A stretch of 50,625 bases of DNA, taken from the IMG/VR virus record IMGVR_UViG_3300001918_000035, positions 1-50,625 of that record. One strand, written 5' to 3'. The notes beneath the pieces are model-generated. The model made no database searches and was not told where the DNA came from. It was given only the letters and a program-made list of their open reading frames with translations. The stretch's first letter is position 1; every line of letters starts with the position of its first letter. Below are positions 9,180 to 16,471 of this stretch, one piece after another. The translations under genes were made by a program, and so were the position numbers. This DNA is from a virus.

Positions 9180-9377
9180 TCAGCCCTCCTCGGCTTGATC
9201 GGGATTTACGGCCGCCTCGGCCGCCTCGGCCGGCGCCAGCGCCGGATCCGCCTTCCCATTCAGCGCGCGCATGCGGGCGGGCCCGACGAGCGGCAGGCCG
9301 TGGCGGTCAAGCTCATAGCCCGCGTCGTTCATGCGGCGCGGCGCGGTCGGGGCGGCAGTTCGGGGGCGCTTTGTCAT
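9180..9377 (-). CDS. Small hypothetical phage protein (65 aa)
   Basis: This short frame begins MTKRPRTAAPTAPRR and contains YELDRHGLPLVGPARM, with a Glu/Ala-rich tail. Its ATG overlaps the stop of the gene upstream, and the GGAGGG serving the tail tube gene lies just past its end. Small proteins of this size sit before the tail tube in other transposable siphophages, but I cannot name a family or function. Confidence 0.6.
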   Translation of the reverse strand: MTKRPRTAAPTAPRRMNDAGYELDRHGLPLVGPARMRALNGKADPALAPAEAAEAAVNPDQAEEG

Positions 9378-9787
9378 GTCAGCCTCAGTCTCCAGGCGGT
9401 CCTAAAGGTCACCCCCCACGCCATCATGCTTCCGTCAGCGGATAGCAGCCGGCCACCGGCCAGCTCGCACGCGCGCGAGGCGTCAGGATGCGTCCAGCCC
9501 GCGATCGCGCGGATCACTGCCTGGACCGCCTCCTCCAGCGCCTCGGATATCGCTTCGGCTCGGCGCGCGGCCGCCGGGAGCACGATCACCACCATGAAGG
9601 CTTGCTCGACCTTCTGGTCGATCGCGTGTTGGCCGGAGAGCGAGTTCGGGCTGGCCGCTTCACGCTCTGGAACGACGTAGAAGCTCTGTCCGGCCGGCGC
9701 CGCCTTCAGCCCGGCGAACTCCATGACGCCGTAGACGTGCGGCAGGCCAGCTCCCTTCAGACGGTCCACGAACGGCTGCAACCTCAC
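9374..9787 (-). CDS. Probable tail terminator / head-tail joining protein (137 aa)
   Basis: The GTG start (reading VRLQPFVDRLKGAG) overlaps the stop of the upstream gpG-type gene by GTGA. The frame is open much further upstream, but that part is a shadow of the neighbour. The phrase QSFYVVPEREAASPN and the mixed alpha/beta pattern ending WGVTFRTAWRLR resemble Mu gp37-like (DUF1834) and other tail-terminator proteins. Its position between the tail-completion gene and the tail tube fits a ring that caps the tube. The family assignment is tentative. Confidence 0.6.
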   Translation of the reverse strand: MRLQPFVDRLKGAGLPHVYGVMEFAGLKAAPAGQSFYVVPEREAASPNSLSGQHAIDQKVEQAFMVVIVLPAAARRAEAISEALEEAVQAVIRAIAGWTHPDASRACELAGGRLLSADGSMMAWGVTFRTAWRLRLT

Positions 9788-10311
9788 GGCGCCACCGCCG
9801 GCGCCGCGCCGCCGCTGGTGAAGGCCTGAAAGAGGTGGTCGGCGATCGCATCCAGCGCAAAGGCCCGGTTGACCTCGTCGAACCCGAGGAACGGCCGCGC
9901 CGGGATCACGACCTTGGCGACGATCCGACCGGCGAAGCTGAGCGCGCCAGCGGCGCGAGGGACGATGGTCGCGCCGAACTGATGTGTCGCCGCGTAGACG
10001 GCGGGGCCGCCTGACGCCTCGACGCCGGCAGCGGCATAGTCGGCGCCCCAGTCCGGCTGGACCGCTCCTCGGAGCATGCCGGAGAGCTGCAGGATCTTCT
10101 CGCCCGGGTTCTCGCGCGTGCGCTCCGTCTGCTTCCATGGCACGCCGTCCGGCCCGCGCTCGGCTTCGAAACGATCATCTGTGGTGGCCGCCAGGTGAAC
10201 GGCGATCTCCTGCATCGGCGCACTCAGATCGACCGCAAGCTCCGCCGCGCGCCGCAGCGCCCGGGTCAGCTCGTCGCCCAGCTCGATTTCGACGTCGATG
10301 CCTCCGCTCAC
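9784..10311 (-). CDS. Phage virion morphogenesis (tail completion) protein, Mu gpG family (175 aa)
   Basis: The sequence contains hallmarks of the phage virion morphogenesis family: MQEIAVHLAATTDDRFEAE, then GVPWKQTERTRENPG, then LQLSGMLRGA, then YAATHQFGATI and finally ARPFLGFDE. Members act in head-tail joining or tail completion. The GTG start overlaps the stop of the upstream connector gene and its own stop overlaps the following start, so the three genes are translationally coupled. Length is close to the family norm (about 150-180 aa). Confidence 0.88.
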   Translation of the reverse strand: MSGGIDVEIELGDELTRALRRAAELAVDLSAPMQEIAVHLAATTDDRFEAERGPDGVPWKQTERTRENPGEKILQLSGMLRGAVQPDWGADYAAAGVEASGGPAVYAATHQFGATIVPRAAGALSFAGRIVAKVVIPARPFLGFDEVNRAFALDAIADHLFQAFTSGGAAPAVAP

Positions 10312-11039
10312 AGGCCATAGTCCTTGAGCCCGCCCGGATAGGCGCGGTCGCCCGGGGCGAAGAGCACCGGGTCGCTCGCCTGCTCCGCCGGCACGAGCGG
10401 TGCGGCCGACGGCACCGGAAGCTTGCCGTCCCGGATACTCTCAAGCATCCGGGTGCTGGCCTTTGCCGCCTCTTCGACGCCTTCGGGCGCGCCGTTCGGA
10501 TAAAGGCTGGCGCGCGCGAGATCGGCGATCGCCTTTTCGATGATGATCGGCACCGAAGCGAGCGGGAGCTGATAGCGGCCCGCCAGGTGCGCCTCGACGA
10601 CGGCCTGCGCATCGGTCAGCCGCGCGACGAGGAGATCGCGGTCGATCCTGCCCGAGCCATCCGCGTCGGTCATCCGCACGACTTCCGGCAGACCGAACCG
10701 GCGCACGAAGCTCTCGATCGTGAGATACGGAGCGCCCCCGTCCGGCATGACCCACGCGCCGTCGATCACCACGATCTCGGCATCGCTTTCGCGCGTCGAG
10801 CCATCCGCCAGCTCGGCGCGCGCGGTGAGCAGATAACGCTCGCCGTCCGTGCCGCCGCCGATCGTCGCCGTAGCGCGCCCGCCGAAGAGCGCCCAGTTCA
10901 GCGTGAGCGGAGCGGCGCCGGCGACGAGGCCTCGCGCGACTGCGCCGATCTCGATCAGCTGCGCGACCGCAATATCGCGGTCGAACTGAAGGTCGAGCTT
11001 GAGCTCCTCGGCCGGCTGCTTGGGGATCGTCTGCATCAT
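10308..11039 (-). CDS. Head-tail connector: N-terminal adaptor-like domain fused to gp36/DUF1320 domain (243 aa)
   Basis: The C-terminal half (about 105-230) matches Mu gp36 (DUF1320): YLTIESFVRRFGLPEV, then VEAHLAGRYQLPLASVP, then AIADLARASLYPNGAPE. That family usually spans about 140 residues alone. The N-terminal 100 residues (ELKLDLQFDRDIAV to DAEIVVIDGAWV) form a beta-rich unit with GGGTDGERYLLTARA that resembles the small fibre-tail adaptor or Ig-like proteins often encoded next to gp36. This looks like a fusion of two normally separate virion proteins. It overlaps both neighbours by ATGA/TGA junctions, in keeping with fixed stoichiometry. Confidence 0.75.
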   Translation of the reverse strand: MMQTIPKQPAEELKLDLQFDRDIAVAQLIEIGAVARGLVAGAAPLTLNWALFGGRATATIGGGTDGERYLLTARAELADGSTRESDAEIVVIDGAWVMPDGGAPYLTIESFVRRFGLPEVVRMTDADGSGRIDRDLLVARLTDAQAVVEAHLAGRYQLPLASVPIIIEKAIADLARASLYPNGAPEGVEEAAKASTRMLESIRDGKLPVPSAAPLVPAEQASDPVLFAPGDRAYPGGLKDYGL

Positions 11040-11275
11040 TCCAGCCCGAGCGCCGACCGATAGGTCTCGAGGAGCGCATCCGCTTCCTGGCGGACGTTCT
11101 TCTCCATGCGCCTCAGGCGCACGATCGCCCGCATCGTCTTCACGTCATAGCCGTTGGCCTTCGCTTCGGCGTAGACGTCGCGGATATCGTCGGAGATCCC
11201 CTTCTTCTCCTCCTCGAGGCGCTCGACGCGCTCGATGAAGAGCCGCAGCTGCTCGGCGGCGACAGCGTCCGACAT
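11036..11275 (-). CDS. GapR-like protein, DUF2312/UPF0335 (79 aa)
   Basis: The whole protein matches the GapR family. It begins VAAEQLRLFIERVERLEEEK, followed by DIRDVYAEAKANGYDV, RAIVRLRRM and a C-terminal ALLETYRSALGLE. In alphaproteobacteria GapR is a small coiled-coil DNA-binding protein that encircles overtwisted DNA and assists topoisomerases and replication. Here it is encoded inside the late structural operon, between the gp35-like and the connector genes, with start and stop overlaps to both. The family identity is strong; whether it is packaged, acts on phage DNA during packaging or replication, or competes with the host copy cannot be told from sequence. Confidence 0.88.
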   Translation of the reverse strand: MSDAVAAEQLRLFIERVERLEEEKKGISDDIRDVYAEAKANGYDVKTMRAIVRLRRMEKNVRQEADALLETYRSALGLE

Positions 11276-11892
11276 CAGGCGGCACCCCGCGCGGTCAGGC
11301 GGCCCGCCTCGATCTTCTGGACCAGCTCAGCCTTGGTGTCGTTGCTGTCCCAGGCGATGCCCTCCTCCGTCGCGACCCGCCGCAGCTCGTCGCGCAGCAT
11401 GTCGACCGACACCGGCTTGGGCGCGGTGGGAGTCACGGGCTCGGGCGGAGCGGCGGCTTCCATCGGCGGCGCCGCGGGATCGGCGAACGGCATGCCGCCG
11501 CCCGAGGCCTTCAACGCTTCAATCTCGGCGGCCTGGTCGGCGATTTTCTGCTGGAGATGCGCGATCTCCTCGCCGGTTGCGTCCGATCGAGCCCGCGCCT
11601 TCGCGACACGTTCGCGCTCCAGGGGCTCCAACGCCGCCGCCGCGCCGGCGAGGTTCGCGAACTCGCCGAGGAACTGCGGCCGGCCGGACTCGTCGAAGTA
11701 GTAGACGGCGCGCAACTTGACCGCCTCGCCACCCGACGAACCCTCAGCCTGCTCCAGGACACGCACAGCACCCAGTCGCTCGAGCGCCCGCGCGTCGGCC
11801 GGCGCCATCAGCAGCCGGTCGCCCGGCGCGGCCGGAGTGCGCCCGCCGTTCCGCACGGGGCTGATCGCTTCAACGAGGATGTGGGTGTCCAT
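11275..11892 (-). CDS. gp35-like head-associated protein with C-terminal HeH/LEM-like motif (205 aa)
   Basis: The N-terminus (MDTHILVEAISPVRNGGRT, then GDRLLMAPADARALERLG) resembles the Mu gp35-type proteins encoded next to the capsid gene. A coiled coil follows (about 105-140, EEIAHLQQKIADQAAEIEAL), then a Pro/Ala-rich linker. The final 40 residues (LRRVATEEGIAWDSNDTKAE) look like the helix-extended-helix (LEM-like) nucleic-acid or protein binding fold found at the end of this family. A weak AAAGG lies before the ATG. The role may be in capsid maturation or DNA contact, but is not established from the sequence. Confidence 0.7.
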   Translation of the reverse strand: MDTHILVEAISPVRNGGRTPAAPGDRLLMAPADARALERLGAVRVLEQAEGSSGGEAVKLRAVYYFDESGRPQFLGEFANLAGAAAALEPLERERVAKARARSDATGEEIAHLQQKIADQAAEIEALKASGGGMPFADPAAPPMEAAAPPEPVTPTAPKPVSVDMLRDELRRVATEEGIAWDSNDTKAELVQKIEAGRLTARGAA

Positions 11893-11939
11893 GAAAATGC
11901 CTTTCAGCTTGGATGCAAGCGAGCAGTGGGCGGCCCTTC

Positions 11940-11973
11940 GGTGGCGCGGCGCGCCGGAGAGCGCCGCGCCACC
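11940..11973 (-). terminator. Strong intercistronic hairpin downstream of the capsid gene
   Basis: A perfect 13-bp inverted repeat (arms 11940-11952 and 11961-11973, loop of 8) lies between the capsid stop and the gp35-like start. No T-run follows on the minus strand, so it may be an attenuator or an mRNA-stabilising 3' structure that keeps the capsid message abundant, rather than a full terminator. Confidence 0.65.
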
Positions 11974-11991
11974 TTCAGAGCAGCGACAGGA

Positions 11992-12924
11992 TCAGATCGC
12001 GCCCTGGATCAGGAAGCCGGCGTCGGCGCCGACCAGCTCGGGGCTGAACTCGTCGAAGACATCGTTCAGCCAGCTCCGCACGCCGCCTTCCCAGCGCGCC
12101 GGCGCGACATAGGGATGGTTGCGCAGCTGGTAGGTGTAGCCGAAGCTGGGCAGCCCCATCGCCCGGCCCGCCGCCGCGGCCGGCACATAGGCGAGGATCG
12201 CGTCATCGCCCCAGATGTCGATCGACTCCCCGGCCTCGGTGTCATAGATCGCGTCGCCGAACGCGATGTTGTCGACTTCGAAGTACATCTTCAGCTGCGC
12301 GAGGGTGACCGAGTCCTGCGCGGTGTACTTGAAGTTCTCGAGGATCTTCGGGTGGATCTGCAGCTTCGTCCCGACGGCGCCGCCCATCACCAGCGTGTTG
12401 GGGCGGCGACCGATGCGCTTGCGGATCGTCTCCTTCGCGTCGAACACCACTTCCTTCGGGCTCGAGGCAGGATCGCTCCACTTGTCGGCACCGGCGAGCG
12501 CGAGCTTGTTGCTCGCGGCATAGGCTGCGGCGTTGCGCGCGGCCTCCGCTTGGCTGATCTCCTTGTCGAGCGCGACGACGTTCAGGACGGTGTCGACGCC
12601 GATCCGCTGCAGATCGAGCCCCGGGACGGCCTCGGCCTCCTCCAGATGCTCCTGCGGCGTCTTCGCGGAGAGCGCGCGCTGGATCAGGGAGACGGGCTTG
12701 CCTTCATAGCCGAAGTCCATCTGCCCGATCTGGGCGCCAGGCGCGCGCTTGATCCGCGGGCGCTTGAAGCTCGATCGGTCGAACTCGATTCGCTTCGCCG
12801 CGCGGGTCGGCATCGGAACGGTGGGGAACAGCGCCGAACCAACGAAATCGGCATTCTGATAACCGCGCGCATGCTCGGTCAGCAGGGGATCGACGAGACG
12901 CGCCTGATCGGGGGACATGCTCAT
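11992..12924 (-). CDS. Major capsid protein of the Mu-like prophage (310 aa)
   Basis: The protein begins MSMSPDQARLVDPLLTEHAR, with ALFPTVPMPTRAAKRIEFDR shortly after, a pattern seen in major capsid proteins of transposable siphophages. Further marks are RRPNTLVMGGAVGTKLQIHP near residue 180 and the C-terminal RWEGGVRSWLNDVFDEFSPE. It is encoded after the protease and decoration genes in the usual head order, and is flanked by hairpins on both sides, which suggests separate control of its high expression. AGAAGG precedes the ATG at 12924. Length is normal for an HK97-fold capsid without a large scaffold domain. Confidence 0.88.
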   Translation of the reverse strand: MSMSPDQARLVDPLLTEHARGYQNADFVGSALFPTVPMPTRAAKRIEFDRSSFKRPRIKRAPGAQIGQMDFGYEGKPVSLIQRALSAKTPQEHLEEAEAVPGLDLQRIGVDTVLNVVALDKEISQAEAARNAAAYAASNKLALAGADKWSDPASSPKEVVFDAKETIRKRIGRRPNTLVMGGAVGTKLQIHPKILENFKYTAQDSVTLAQLKMYFEVDNIAFGDAIYDTEAGESIDIWGDDAILAYVPAAAAGRAMGLPSFGYTYQLRNHPYVAPARWEGGVRSWLNDVFDEFSPELVGADAGFLIQGAI

Positions 12925-13033
12925 TGGGATTGGACCTTCTGCCTTTCTGACGCCGCCTCTGATCGACGGCCGCTGCTGGATGCCGGGCTTCCACCGGCTG
13001 CGGCTTGCGCCTCTTCCACTCCCCCGCGGCGGG

Positions 13034-13053
13034 GCCGGAGCACGCCCTCCGGC
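13034..13053 (-). other. Hairpin between decoration and capsid genes
   Basis: The arms GCCGGAG (13034-13040) and CTCCGGC (13047-13053) form a 7-bp stem with a 6-base loop inside the 166-bp gap between the head decoration and capsid genes. No T-run follows. It could protect or partly terminate the message. I see no gene in this gap. Confidence 0.4.
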
Positions 13054-13090
13054 TGGCCCGGACGCATGACGCGCCCGGCTCTCAGGTGTC

Positions 13091-13438
13091 TCAGTTTCGG
13101 ATCTGCAGGATCTCGACCATGCTGCCGGCGCCCGCGGACGGCTGCAGAGCGCGAGCGAGGGTGACGCCCGCCGCCTTCAGGATCGCGCGACCCTGGGCAT
13201 CGGACTGGACCTCCTGCCCGGCGGCAAAGGCGCCGCCCGCTTCGACGATCGTGGTCCCGAGCGCGTTGACCGGGAACTGCTTGCCTGCCTCGACGCCATA
13301 TTCGGAGACACCCATGGCGACGGCGCCGGCGCCAGCCTGGGCCGATTGGCCATTGGCGTCGGGATAGGCGATGAACCGACGGGGGGCGACGGCCGCGGCG
13401 GCGATGGCCGAGAGGGTCAGGATGGGGATCTGCTGCAT
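13091..13438 (-). CDS. Head decoration protein, DUF2190-like (115 aa)
   Basis: This small protein (MQQIPILTLSAIAAAAVAPR) has alternating Gly and beta segments, including AVAMGVSEYGVEAGKQFPV, then EVQSDAQGRAI, ending SMVEILQIRN. That pattern fits the DUF2190/capsid cement group, trimeric spikes that stabilise the capsid. It is encoded between the prohead protease and the major capsid gene, the normal place. The hydrophobic N-terminus could be mistaken for a signal peptide but is usual in this family. Confidence 0.75.
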   Translation of the reverse strand: MQQIPILTLSAIAAAAVAPRRFIAYPDANGQSAQAGAGAVAMGVSEYGVEAGKQFPVNALGTTIVEAGGAFAAGQEVQSDAQGRAILKAAGVTLARALQPSAGAGSMVEILQIRN

Positions 13439-13463
13439 GTTCGTTCCTCAGATGAAGTGCGGG

Positions 13464-14420
13464 TCAGGCGGCCAGCTCGGCCTCGGCCAGCGACACCGCG
13501 GTCATCCACGGCATCTCGGGCTTCTCCGCCTGGATCGCCTTCGCGCGACCATGGATCTTGAGCGCCTTCGGATCGGCGCTGTGCCCGGGCGGCATGGCGA
13601 AGCTGACCGCCGTCTTGGCGCCGGCGCCGGCACCCTTGTCGGCAGGCGCCGCCTCGCCGAGCGACACGAGCGGCTGGGCGCCCGACAGGAGCGCGCGGAA
13701 CTCGTCGGCCGGCGACTTTTCGCCCTCCTCCCCGAAGGAGACCGGCGCGAGCGGCGCCAGCACGTCCAGGATGCCGATCACCTTGGCCTTTGCGGCCGGA
13801 GCCAGCTTGGCCTGGCCGACCAAACCTTCGACGAAGGAGACGTTCGCGGCATGGAAAGCGGCGCGCGCATCGGCGGCGGCTTTCGCTTCGCGCGCTGCGA
13901 TCTCCGCCTCGCGCGCGTCGAGTTCCGCTTCGCGCTCGGCGAAGCTGGCGTTCTTGTCGGTCACCTGGGTCTCCTCGTTTTCGAAAGTGGCGAGGGGCGC
14001 GCTGTCGCTCGCCTCGCTGAAATGGACGGTGCCCAGCCCCTTCACCGCCGGCGCCGCGCCGCCCAGAAAGCCGATGTGCTTCAGGTACCAGGCGCCGGGC
14101 TTCGGGTTCGCGGGATGATCGGGCGGATAGAAGCTGGATGAGATCTTCGGATAGCGGCCGGCATTGACCGCCTCGGCGAAGGCAGGCTCGATCTTGTCGG
14201 CATCGGCGACCAGGCGGTCGCCCTCGACCTTCAGCCCCGCCGCCCAGCCATAGGCGGGGGCGTCGAGCTGCGGATGGCCGACCACCAGCGGCGCCGGATC
14301 GCTCGCAGCATCATAGGACGCGGCGATCGCCGCCAGGTCCGACGCGCCGAAGCTGACCTGCGTGCCCTCCACGGACGTGAAGGTGCCGGTGCGCATGATG
14401 GTGATGGGCTTGCGATCCAT
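13464..14420 (-). CDS. Mu I-like prohead protease / scaffold (318 aa)
   Basis: The start at 14420 (MDRKPITIMRTGTFTSVEG) fits the Mu gpI family, which normally begins a few residues before the phrase RTGTFTS. The frame remains open 25 codons upstream, with another ATG at 14447 just behind a terminator-like hairpin. Conserved features are APLVVGHPQLDAPAYGWAAG (around 45-65), YPKISSSFYPP and AWYLKHIGFLGGAAPAVKG, the protease core. A charged coiled coil at about 160-200 and an Ala-rich C-terminus would be the scaffold part, released after self-cleavage. It is the first gene of the leftward structural operon. Its usual upstream partners (portal, MuF) are in the other arm of the prophage. Confidence 0.88.
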   Translation of the reverse strand: MDRKPITIMRTGTFTSVEGTQVSFGASDLAAIAASYDAASDPAPLVVGHPQLDAPAYGWAAGLKVEGDRLVADADKIEPAFAEAVNAGRYPKISSSFYPPDHPANPKPGAWYLKHIGFLGGAAPAVKGLGTVHFSEASDSAPLATFENEETQVTDKNASFAEREAELDAREAEIAAREAKAAADARAAFHAANVSFVEGLVGQAKLAPAAKAKVIGILDVLAPLAPVSFGEEGEKSPADEFRALLSGAQPLVSLGEAAPADKGAGAGAKTAVSFAMPPGHSADPKALKIHGRAKAIQAEKPEMPWMTAVSLAEAELAA

Positions 14421-14447
14421 GCCCGCCTGAGTGCGGGCTGCGCGCAT

Positions 14448-14473
14448 TGAAAAATGCTTCTGCGAACAGAAGC
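14448..14473 (-). terminator. Rho-independent terminator with UUCG loop just before the structural operon
   Basis: On the minus strand a perfect 7-bp stem GCTTCTG/CAGAAGC with a TTCG tetraloop is followed by ATTTTTC. It points leftward and ends right where the protease reading frame begins, so it would stop transcripts entering the structural operon unless they are antiterminated. On the plus strand no T-run follows. Confidence 0.8.
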
Positions 14474-14480
14474 GGCGCGA

Positions 14481-14660
14481 GGACGGGCCGTCCAATGGCT
14501 CTCGGACCTAAGCCACTAGGGCCGTCCCGCCAAGGCGCTTGTTGGCGAGCTCCCAATCTCAACGATAGCGTACGTCCGACGAATGACGCGAGAGACTCGA
14601 CTCGCGCTTGTCCGATTGCCTAAGCTTACATCTTGCTAGGAACGCTCAGGGGGCACAGGC
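14481..14660. promoter_or_regulatory. Intergenic control region between the two divergent prophage arms
   Basis: This gap separates the leftward protease gene from the rightward accessory module. It contains the near-perfect palindrome GGACGGGCCGTCC (14481-14493) and a repeat of GGGCCGTCC at 14485-14493 and 14519-14527. These are possible operator half sites. I could not pick a convincing -35/-10 pair on either strand. AGGGGG before the ATG at 14661 serves as ribosome binding site. Confidence 0.4.
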
Positions 14661-15638
14661 ATGCTGCAGGCAACAGACCGGGAGGTGGTCCGGTTTGATC
14701 TCACCTTCGATACCAACCCGTCTGGGCTTACCGTTCCGATGACCGAGATCGGCACCTATCTTCTGGACCGAGTTCAAGCGGGGCTGGCCGTTTCTGCAAT
14801 CGAGGCCGAAAGATATCTCTTGCTGATTGCCGACGGTCGGATGGTGGCGCTTCCATCCGGCGCTCGAGCCCTATCGCTTCTCTTCCACCTCGGCGATCCA
14901 GATGCGTCTGATGCCTCCGTCATTCATCTGAAGAAGCGCACTTTACGACATTTCCAAAAAGAAGAGGAAGAAGGCCGGGCTGTGTCCGCTCATCTGCTAC
15001 TTTGCCTCGAGCCGGCGACCCCCAGAGGCAGGATTTATCGCGCACTCTTGGAGAAAGTTGTTGGCCTCGGACAGAGCAGGGTGAAACCCGAGTTACAGCG
15101 TCAGCTTAGGCAGGTCTTCCGCGATAAAGAGATTCCAGTCACTGATATTGATGGAAACGAGCGAAAGGCCATCCCAAGGGTAGAACTCCAGCCGGTTGCC
15201 TCGGAACGGCTGAAAGCGGAGCTGCAGGACGGAACAAAAATCGGAACGGTCCGCCTCGTGAACAGCCGAATTGAGGACGGCGGCTTCGATCCGCCCGCCT
15301 TCGCCGAGATAAAGCGCCGCGAGATGGCTTTGAAGGTCGATGTTCCGCTTGGCATGAAGGCTGAGGAGGCGCTTCGGGCTCTCCAGCTTTTCGCGCGCGA
15401 GAACCGATTCGATGAAATGTATGTGCAGTGGGAGCGTCCGAAGCCTGCGTCGGCTGACGAGAGGGTCATGCCGAACCGCGCGAAAATCGATGTGATGAAC
15501 GACGATATCGGAGAGACGCTCTTCGCGCAGCGGCATATCATCAAGCTAGCGGAGCGCATGAACGATTGCGTGCCCGCCCTGCGGGACGATATGATCGATG
15601 CGATGGCCGCCCTGCTCGACCAGGCGCAACGCGGGTGA
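14661..15638 (+). CDS. Accessory protein of unknown family, first gene of a two-gene module (325 aa)
   Basis: This cytosolic protein starts MLQATDREVVRFDLTFDT behind AGGGGG. Residues 1-110 look alpha/beta, a charged segment LKKRTLRHFQKEEEEGRA follows, then AHLLLCLEPATPRGRIYRAL. The C-terminal half contains KVDVPLGMKAEEALRALQLF, MPNRAKIDVMNDDIGETLF and RHIIKLAERMND. I see no nuclease, ATPase or HTH motif. Base composition appears lower in GC than the flanking phage genes, suggesting a separately acquired cassette. The following gene, 15 bp away, encodes a four-helix membrane protein. A soluble sensor plus membrane effector would resemble a defence or exclusion pair in layout, such as Kiwa in size and topology, but I make no sequence claim of homology. 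Confidence 0.65.
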   Translation: MLQATDREVVRFDLTFDTNPSGLTVPMTEIGTYLLDRVQAGLAVSAIEAERYLLLIADGRMVALPSGARALSLLFHLGDPDASDASVIHLKKRTLRHFQKEEEEGRAVSAHLLLCLEPATPRGRIYRALLEKVVGLGQSRVKPELQRQLRQVFRDKEIPVTDIDGNERKAIPRVELQPVASERLKAELQDGTKIGTVRLVNSRIEDGGFDPPAFAEIKRREMALKVDVPLGMKAEEALRALQLFARENRFDEMYVQWERPKPASADERVMPNRAKIDVMNDDIGETLFAQRHIIKLAERMNDCVPALRDDMIDAMAALLDQAQRG

Positions 15639-15653
15639 AATTGGGCTAACGCT

Positions 15654-16244
15654 TTGACGCTGCTTGCACCTCTACGTTTTTTGACGATTCGGCACCGGTT
15701 TTGGTTCCGATACAACCTCGTTTTGCCCGCAGCAGGGGGCGGAATCGCAGCCGCAACCGTGATGTTCTGGCCTGGCGCAAGTTCACTGGCGGGTAACGCC
15801 GGCCTCCTGAGTCAGCTACAAAATCCACTCGCCATCCTCGGTGGATTTTTCGTGGCTGCGCTGACGCTGATTACTACAGAGAAGAATGGCGTTCTCTCCG
15901 CCAAGATTGGCGGTTCATCGCCGCCCCGCTTGCCACGCGAGCCTGAGCCGCTGAGCCGAAGGAGATTTCTCGCGTATCTGTTTGGATACCTATCTTTCTC
16001 GGCATTCTCATTAGTCATGATTTCGGTAGCAGTGAGCACACTAGCTCCTGGCGCATCTGAAATGATGCCACCGATGGCGCGGCCTTACGTAAAGGGCTTG
16101 GTCACATTCATTCTTGCGACGTGGACATCGCACGTTTTCGTGTCGACGCTTCTTGGCCTCTATTACTTTACGGAGCGCCTGCAGCAGATGGACGTGGAAC
16201 CTCGAGCTGGCCGACCTGCGGCAACTCCTACGCCGGCTGAATAG
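15654..16244 (+). CDS. Four-helix membrane protein, second gene of the accessory module (196 aa)
   Basis: I see about four hydrophobic segments: residues about 22-40 (PAAGGGIAAATVMFW), 58-75 (LAILGGFFVAALTLITT), 106-131 (YLFGYLSFSAFSLVMISVAV) and 146-172. A short cytosolic-type loop rich in Pro/Arg/Glu (about 85-102) and a Pro/Ala-rich tail complete it. The start is probably the TTG at 15654, because no ATG or GTG lies before the first helix and an upstream TTG runs into a stop; no clear ribosome site is visible, which hints at coupling to the preceding gene. Function is unknown. Its pairing with the soluble protein and its place among prophage accessory genes suggest superinfection exclusion or defence. 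Confidence 0.6.
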   Translation: MTLLAPLRFLTIRHRFWFRYNLVLPAAGGGIAAATVMFWPGASSLAGNAGLLSQLQNPLAILGGFFVAALTLITTEKNGVLSAKIGGSSPPRLPREPEPLSRRRFLAYLFGYLSFSAFSLVMISVAVSTLAPGASEMMPPMARPYVKGLVTFILATWTSHVFVSTLLGLYYFTERLQQMDVEPRAGRPAATPTPAE

Positions 16245-16357
16245 CGCAAACCTCTCGGCGTCGTTCAAGCCGCGCAAATCCTTCGATGTCTACGCCGGCT
16301 GCAAGTATGCCCGCTGAAGCAGTGCGATCTCCCGCGCTGTGGCTGACAGGGGAGGCC

Positions 16358-16445
16358 GGGGCGTAGCAGCGCCCCAAGCCGCGGGATTGCAGCCCGCACC
16401 TCCTGCAGCCCGGGCTGCAGTCAGTTCCCCCGGCGGGCACCCCGC
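16358..16445 (+). other. Cluster of four hairpins upstream of the adenine methylase gene
   Basis: Four inverted repeats lie in a row: GGGGCG/CGCCCC (16358-16375), GCGGG/CCCGC (16381-16397), an 18-bp perfect palindrome CTGCAGCCCGGGCTGCAG (16403-16420) and GCGGG/CCCGC with a 3-base loop (16433-16445). No protein gene fits in 16245-16471. This may be a structured leader RNA, a small RNA, or a terminator of the upstream module plus operators of the methylase gene. Confidence 0.5.
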
Positions 16446-16471
16446 TGGGCACGTAGAGCAGATTGAGAAAC

